Assembly (NCBI GenBank): GCA_026988585.1
Contig: JALSKY010000242.1
Location: forward strand, 1 to 9,118
Origin: Deltaproteobacteria bacterium
Lineage (GTDB): Bacteria > Desulfobacterota > Dissulfuribacteria > Dissulfuribacterales > QOAL01
Length of the DNA: 9,118 bases
Direction of reading: 5' to 3'
The translations under genes were made by a program, and so were the position numbers. This document shows, one piece after another, positions 6,186 through 9,118 of the stretch; the stretch's first letter is position 1; each line of letters starts with the position of its first letter. The notes beneath the pieces were generated by a model, which had not been told where the DNA came from, ran no database searches, and was given only the letters and a program-made list of their open reading frames with translations.

Positions 6186-6216
6186 TTGTTCTTTTCTTCC
6201 TTTTCTGCTTTAGAAT
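6186..6216 (+). promoter_or_regulatory. possible weak promoter before frr
   Basis: In the 151-bp pyrH-frr gap, TAGAAT at 6211-6216 is a five-of-six match to a -10 box. TTGTTC at 6186-6191 could be a -35 box, but the 19-bp spacer is long. The region is T-rich, which raises the chance of a random match. It would allow frr and the genes after it to be made independently of the upstream block. Confidence 0.28.
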
Positions 6217-6253
6217 CGTCTGGTTCTTCCATATAGGCAAGTGAGGTGATGTC

Positions 6254-6811
6254 ATGAATAATTCTGTGATTTCCGAAGTGTCAAAAAAGATGGACAAGGC
6301 TATCGAGGCCTTTGAAAGAGATCTCAAGCACGTGCGTACCGGCAGGGCTTCTGCTGCGTTGCTGGATGGTGTAACTGTTGATTATTATGGAAGCCAGATG
6401 CCCCTTAACCAGGTGGCATCCATAGCTGTTTCAGACAGCAGCACCATTACTGTCCAGCCTTGGGATGCCAATATACTGGCTGACCTGGAAAAGGCCATTC
6501 TCGCCTCAGATCTTGGCCTTACTCCATCCAACGATGGTAAGCTGATACGGATTTCTGTGCCTCCTTTGACCGAGGAGCGCAGGAAAGAGCTGGTCAAGCT
6601 GGTGAAGAAGATGGCAGAGGATTGCCGTGTGGCCATCAGGAACTGTCGCCGGGATGCCATGGACAAGCTCAAGAAGCAGAAGAAGGACAAGGAGATATCC
6701 GAGGACGATATGCATAGATTGCAGGATGAGGTCCAAAAGGTGACGGACAGGCATATTGAGCAGGTGGAAGAGGTCCTGAAGAAAAAGGAAAAGGAGATAA
6801 TGGACTTTTAG
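6254..6811 (+). CDS. frr: ribosome recycling factor
   Basis: The 185-residue product is RRF, the tRNA-shaped protein that splits the post-termination ribosome together with EF-G and releases mRNA. Length is exactly the family norm. The three-helix bundle is framed by KMDKAIEAFERDLKHVRTGRAS at 12-33 (conserved RTGRAS) at one end and, after the small beta domain (VTVDYYGSQMPLNQVASI, 40-57, and VQPWD, 67-71), by PPLTEERRKELVK at 103-115 and the basic VAIRNCRRDAMDKLKK at 126-141 with the conserved Arg pair at 132-133. A long charged C-terminal helix ends at MDF. AGGTG five bases before ATG 6254 supports the start. The stop TAG abuts the ATG of uppS with no spacer, so translation of the two is probably coupled. 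Confidence 0.98.
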   Translation: MNNSVISEVSKKMDKAIEAFERDLKHVRTGRASAALLDGVTVDYYGSQMPLNQVASIAVSDSSTITVQPWDANILADLEKAILASDLGLTPSNDGKLIRISVPPLTEERRKELVKLVKKMAEDCRVAIRNCRRDAMDKLKKQKKDKEISEDDMHRLQDEVQKVTDRHIEQVEEVLKKKEKEIMDF

Positions 6812-7579
6812 ATGTTTGGCAAGGAACCTACAGGGAAAAATCTCCTGGATCCCAGGCGGCTGCCTGCCCATGTGGCCATTATTATGGATGGAAACGGCAG
6901 ATGGGCCAAGAGGCGGCTCATGCCCAGGATAATGGGACATCGTCAGGGCGTTAAGACTGTCAAAGAGATTGTGACAGCCGCTCGGGAGCTGGGTATCTCC
7001 TATCTTACCCTTTATGCCTTCTCTACGGAGAACTGGAACAGGCCACGCCAGGAGGTTGAGTCCCTTATGGATCTCCTGCATCAATATCTCCTGCAGGAGG
7101 CTGCTGAACTCCTTGGTAAAAGGATACGGCTCAATGCCATTGGCGAGCTGCACCGTTTGCCAGACAGGGTGCGCAGGTGTCTAAAAAAGGTTATGCAGGA
7201 CACCGCAGGCAACGATGAAATGGTTCTGACGCTTGCCCTCAGTTATGGGGGGAGGCAGGAGATAATAGACGCTGCCAGGAGGTTTGCCTCTCTTTGTGTG
7301 CAGGGAGAGGCTCGTCCGGAGGATCTGGATATTTCTCTATTTTCCTCACTTCTCTGGACCGGGGAGATGCCTGATCCTGACCTTATCATCCGTACCAGCG
7401 GTGAGAAGCGTCTCAGTAACTTTCTTGTGTTTCAGGCAGCCTATTCGGAGCTGGTTATAACCGACACCCTCTGGCCCGATTTTCACCGGAATGAATTTGA
7501 ACAGGCGTTGCTGGAATATCAATCCAGGGAGCGGAGATTCGGAATGACCAGTGAACAGCTTCTTTGTGAAAATGCATAG
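6812..7579 (+). CDS. uppS: undecaprenyl diphosphate synthase (cis-prenyltransferase)
   Basis: The 255-residue enzyme adds isopentenyl diphosphate units in cis to farnesyl diphosphate, making the C55 lipid carrier for peptidoglycan and other envelope polymers. All five conserved cis-prenyltransferase regions are visible: HVAIIMDGNGRWAKRR at 20-35 with the Mg-binding Asp26, GHRQG at 42-46, YAFSTENWNRP at 68-78, SYGGRQEI at 144-151, and DLIIRTSGEKRLSNFL at 190-205 followed by the WP at 221-222. ATG 6812 follows directly on the frr stop. AAGGAG is 15 bases upstream, far for a normal site, so coupling to frr termination is likely. The C-terminus overlaps the start of cdsA. The product functions near the membrane with cdsA and is fed by the pathway that dxr starts. 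Confidence 0.97.
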   Translation: MFGKEPTGKNLLDPRRLPAHVAIIMDGNGRWAKRRLMPRIMGHRQGVKTVKEIVTAARELGISYLTLYAFSTENWNRPRQEVESLMDLLHQYLLQEAAELLGKRIRLNAIGELHRLPDRVRRCLKKVMQDTAGNDEMVLTLALSYGGRQEIIDAARRFASLCVQGEARPEDLDISLFSSLLWTGEMPDPDLIIRTSGEKRLSNFLVFQAAYSELVITDTLWPDFHRNEFEQALLEYQSRERRFGMTSEQLLCENA

Positions 7580-8384
7580 GGAACGAATCCTCACCGCATT
7601 GTTGCTGGGCCCGCTGGTCCTTGCCATTATCGGCCTTGGAAATAGGATTGCCTTTGACGCCCTGATGATTTTGGTCTGTTCCCTTGCCCTGTACGAATAT
7701 TTTTCCATGCTCTTTCCAAAAGACCTGCTCATAACAGTTCTCGGAATTGCAGGGGGATTCATGATGATGGGCTCTGCAATCTGTTTCCAGTCTCCTGCAG
7801 GTGTAGCCTTGGGTTTTTCCGCCCTGATACTCCTAACTGTAGTGATGATAATCTTGACCTATTCCCGTCATCAGGATCCCTTAAGGACAATGCTCTCATT
7901 CTTTTTTGGTCCTGCATATATCTCAGGCGCCATATCCATGCTTATCCTCCTGAGGCAGGAACCATTTGGCCTTCACTGGATATTCTTTCTTATTATAACA
8001 GTGGCAGCAGCCGATACTGGCGCCTATTACGTGGGTACGCACCTTGGCAGAAACAAACTGTGCCCTGCCATAAGTGCCGGTAAGACCAGGGAAGGGGCTG
8101 TTGGCGGGATTGCTGCTTCTGCCATTTTCTCCATCCTCTTTTGGGCCCTTTTTTTCAGGGAGGCAAATCCTCTATCCTTGTTGCTGCTTGCAGTAGTGGT
8201 TGCTGTTGCCAGCCAGTTCGGAGATCTTGCAGAGTCGGTTATCAAGAGAAGTTGCGGGGTTAAGGATTCTGGCAGACTACTGCCGGGACATGGAGGAATT
8301 CTTGACAGGATAGATGGAATGATAATGGGCACCATAGTTCTTTTCTGGACGGTTCATCTCTCCGGGCCAAAATTTTATCAATAG
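7572..8384 (+). CDS. cdsA: phosphatidate cytidylyltransferase (CDP-diacylglycerol synthase)
   Basis: The 270-residue integral membrane protein makes CDP-diacylglycerol from phosphatidate and CTP, the branch point for all bacterial phospholipids. It is strongly hydrophobic, with around seven to eight predicted helices (for example 7-23, 28-44, 52-70, 78-96, 107-127, 134-150, 176-195, 201-215). It carries AADTGAYYVG at 146-155, and the CDS family signature at 221-248 is intact: key parts IKR, KDSGRLLPGHGG and the final DRID with its metal-binding Asp. I chose ATG 7572 because the N-terminus then starts MHRERILTALLLGPLVL, as in homologues, with an 8-bp overlap with uppS. GTG 7551 and GTG 7566 are in frame; GTG 7551 has a GGA at better spacing and would add seven residues. 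Confidence 0.95.
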   Translation: MHRERILTALLLGPLVLAIIGLGNRIAFDALMILVCSLALYEYFSMLFPKDLLITVLGIAGGFMMMGSAICFQSPAGVALGFSALILLTVVMIILTYSRHQDPLRTMLSFFFGPAYISGAISMLILLRQEPFGLHWIFFLIITVAAADTGAYYVGTHLGRNKLCPAISAGKTREGAVGGIAASAIFSILFWALFFREANPLSLLLLAVVVAVASQFGDLAESVIKRSCGVKDSGRLLPGHGGILDRIDGMIMGTIVLFWTVHLSGPKFYQ

Positions 8385-8415
8385 TCTTGAAAAATCAAAA
8401 TTCTCTGTGAGGAAC

Positions 8416-9118
8416 ATGGTTTCTAAGAAGATATCGGTTTTGGGCTCCACCGGCTCCATAGGTCGGAGCGTGGATGACGTTGTTCAGCGGTCAGGTGGTT
8501 CCATCTCTGTAGTCGGTCTGGCTGCCGGGCGCAATGTGGAACTGCTGGCAGAGCAGATCGAGAGGTTCTCCCCTGAAAAGGTGGCGGTCTTTTCTGAAGA
8601 TCTGGTGGAGCGACTCAGCAGGCTTATCAGCCATCTTCCATCCCAGCCTGAAATCCTCTGGGGCAAGGATGGTTACAAGGCAGTAGCCTCTATGGATCAG
8701 GCTGATCTTGTAGTCTCTGCAATGGTCGGGGCTGCTGGTCTGGTTCCCACCCTTGCGGCCATCAAGGCCGGCAAGGATGTGGCCCTTGCCAACAAGGAGA
8801 CATTGGTTGCTGCCGGCCCCCTGGTGATGCGTATGGTTCGCGAGAGGGGGATAAAGCTGCTTCCCATAGACAGTGAGCATTCTGCAATATTTCAATGTAT
8901 GCACGGATATGGGGCGGATCAGGTAAAGAGGATAATCCTGACTGCATCAGGCGGTCCTTTCAGGGAGATATCCATAGAGGATATGGTGCAGGTGACACCG
9001 CAGCAGGCTGTAGCCCATCCAAACTGGTCCATGGGGGCAAAGATCTCTGTGGATTCATCTACCTTGATGAACAAAGGGCTAGAGGTGATTGAGGCCAGAT
9101 GGCTTTTTGATATCCCGC
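8416..9118 (+). CDS. dxr: 1-deoxy-D-xylulose 5-phosphate reductoisomerase, 3' truncated by window
   Basis: The first 234 codons are present and open to the window edge. The enzyme converts DXP to 2-C-methyl-D-erythritol 4-phosphate with NADPH and a divalent metal, the committed step of the MEP isoprenoid pathway and the target of fosmidomycin. Visible are the NADPH-binding GSTGSIG at 10-16, VSAMVGAAGL at 100-109, ALANKET at 123-129, the metal site IDSEHSA at 151-157 (Asp152, Glu154), TASGGPFR at 176-183, and HPNWSMGAKISVDSST at 201-216 leading to NKGLEVIEA at 219-227 (Glu223, third metal ligand). The C-terminal helical domain lies beyond the window. ATG 8416 follows GAGG by only three bases; an in-frame GTG at 8407 is the alternative. 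It is 31 bp after cdsA, and its product feeds uppS. Confidence 0.96.
   Translation, partial: MVSKKISVLGSTGSIGRSVDDVVQRSGGSISVVGLAAGRNVELLAEQIERFSPEKVAVFSEDLVERLSRLISHLPSQPEILWGKDGYKAVASMDQADLVVSAMVGAAGLVPTLAAIKAGKDVALANKETLVAAGPLVMRMVRERGIKLLPIDSEHSAIFQCMHGYGADQVKRIILTASGGPFREISIEDMVQVTPQQAVAHPNWSMGAKISVDSSTLMNKGLEVIEARWLFDIP

Noticed and set aside
6506..7153. 215-codon open frame on the - strand opposite frr and uppS
   Set aside because: Leucine/histidine-rich shadow of two certain genes, with no domain and no ribosome site of note.
8491..8904. 137-codon open frame on the - strand opposite dxr
   Set aside because: The + strand frame here translates into an intact DXP reductoisomerase with all its motifs.
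1..9118. Mobile elements, CRISPR arrays, tRNA or rRNA genes, attachment sites
   Set aside because: I looked for long direct or inverted repeats, regular spacer patterns, transposase or integrase motifs and RNA gene signatures, and found none I could support.

Overview
The window looks like an ordinary chromosomal segment of a mesophilic-to-thermophilic Gram-negative bacterium. The protein signatures and a short (~199-residue) elongation factor Ts fit the deltaproteobacterial / Desulfobacterota assemblage best. That placement is an inference from gene style, not from a search. I see no tRNA, rRNA, CRISPR array, insertion sequence or phage gene.

Layout. Bases 1-155 hold the last 50 codons of typA (bipA) on the + strand. 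It converges on a four-gene, tightly packed - strand operon (3465 down to 281): a stand-alone RibD C-terminal/DHFR-like reductase, a PP-loop ATP pyrophosphatase with paired cysteines, a family 2 glycosyltransferase, and a GTP cyclohydrolase of the FolE2/MptA superfamily. A 308-bp divergent intergenic region (3466-3773) carries a good sigma70-type promoter and a structured ~155-nt leader for rpsB. From 3774 to the end runs a conserved bacterial block on the + strand: rpsB, tsf, pyrH, frr, uppS, cdsA and dxr, the last truncated by the window edge.

How the genes work together. The + strand block links translation (S2, EF-Ts, ribosome recycling factor) with UMP kinase and envelope or isoprenoid precursor synthesis: undecaprenyl diphosphate synthase, CDP-diacylglycerol synthase and DXP reductoisomerase. 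A hairpin plus two T-runs between rpsB and tsf probably lowers read-through, and the pyrH-frr gap may hold a weak extra promoter. The remaining junctions are close: 7 bp at tsf-pyrH, 0 bp at frr-uppS, about 8 bp overlap at uppS-cdsA and 31 bp at cdsA-dxr.

The most interesting part is the - strand operon. It combines a GTP-opening cyclohydrolase and a pteridine/pyrimidine-type reductase with an ATP-dependent PP-loop enzyme and a glycosyltransferase. The first and last genes point to pterin, folate or a related cofactor. The middle two are unassigned and could tailor such a cofactor. This is a hypothesis from context; no single gene proves it.
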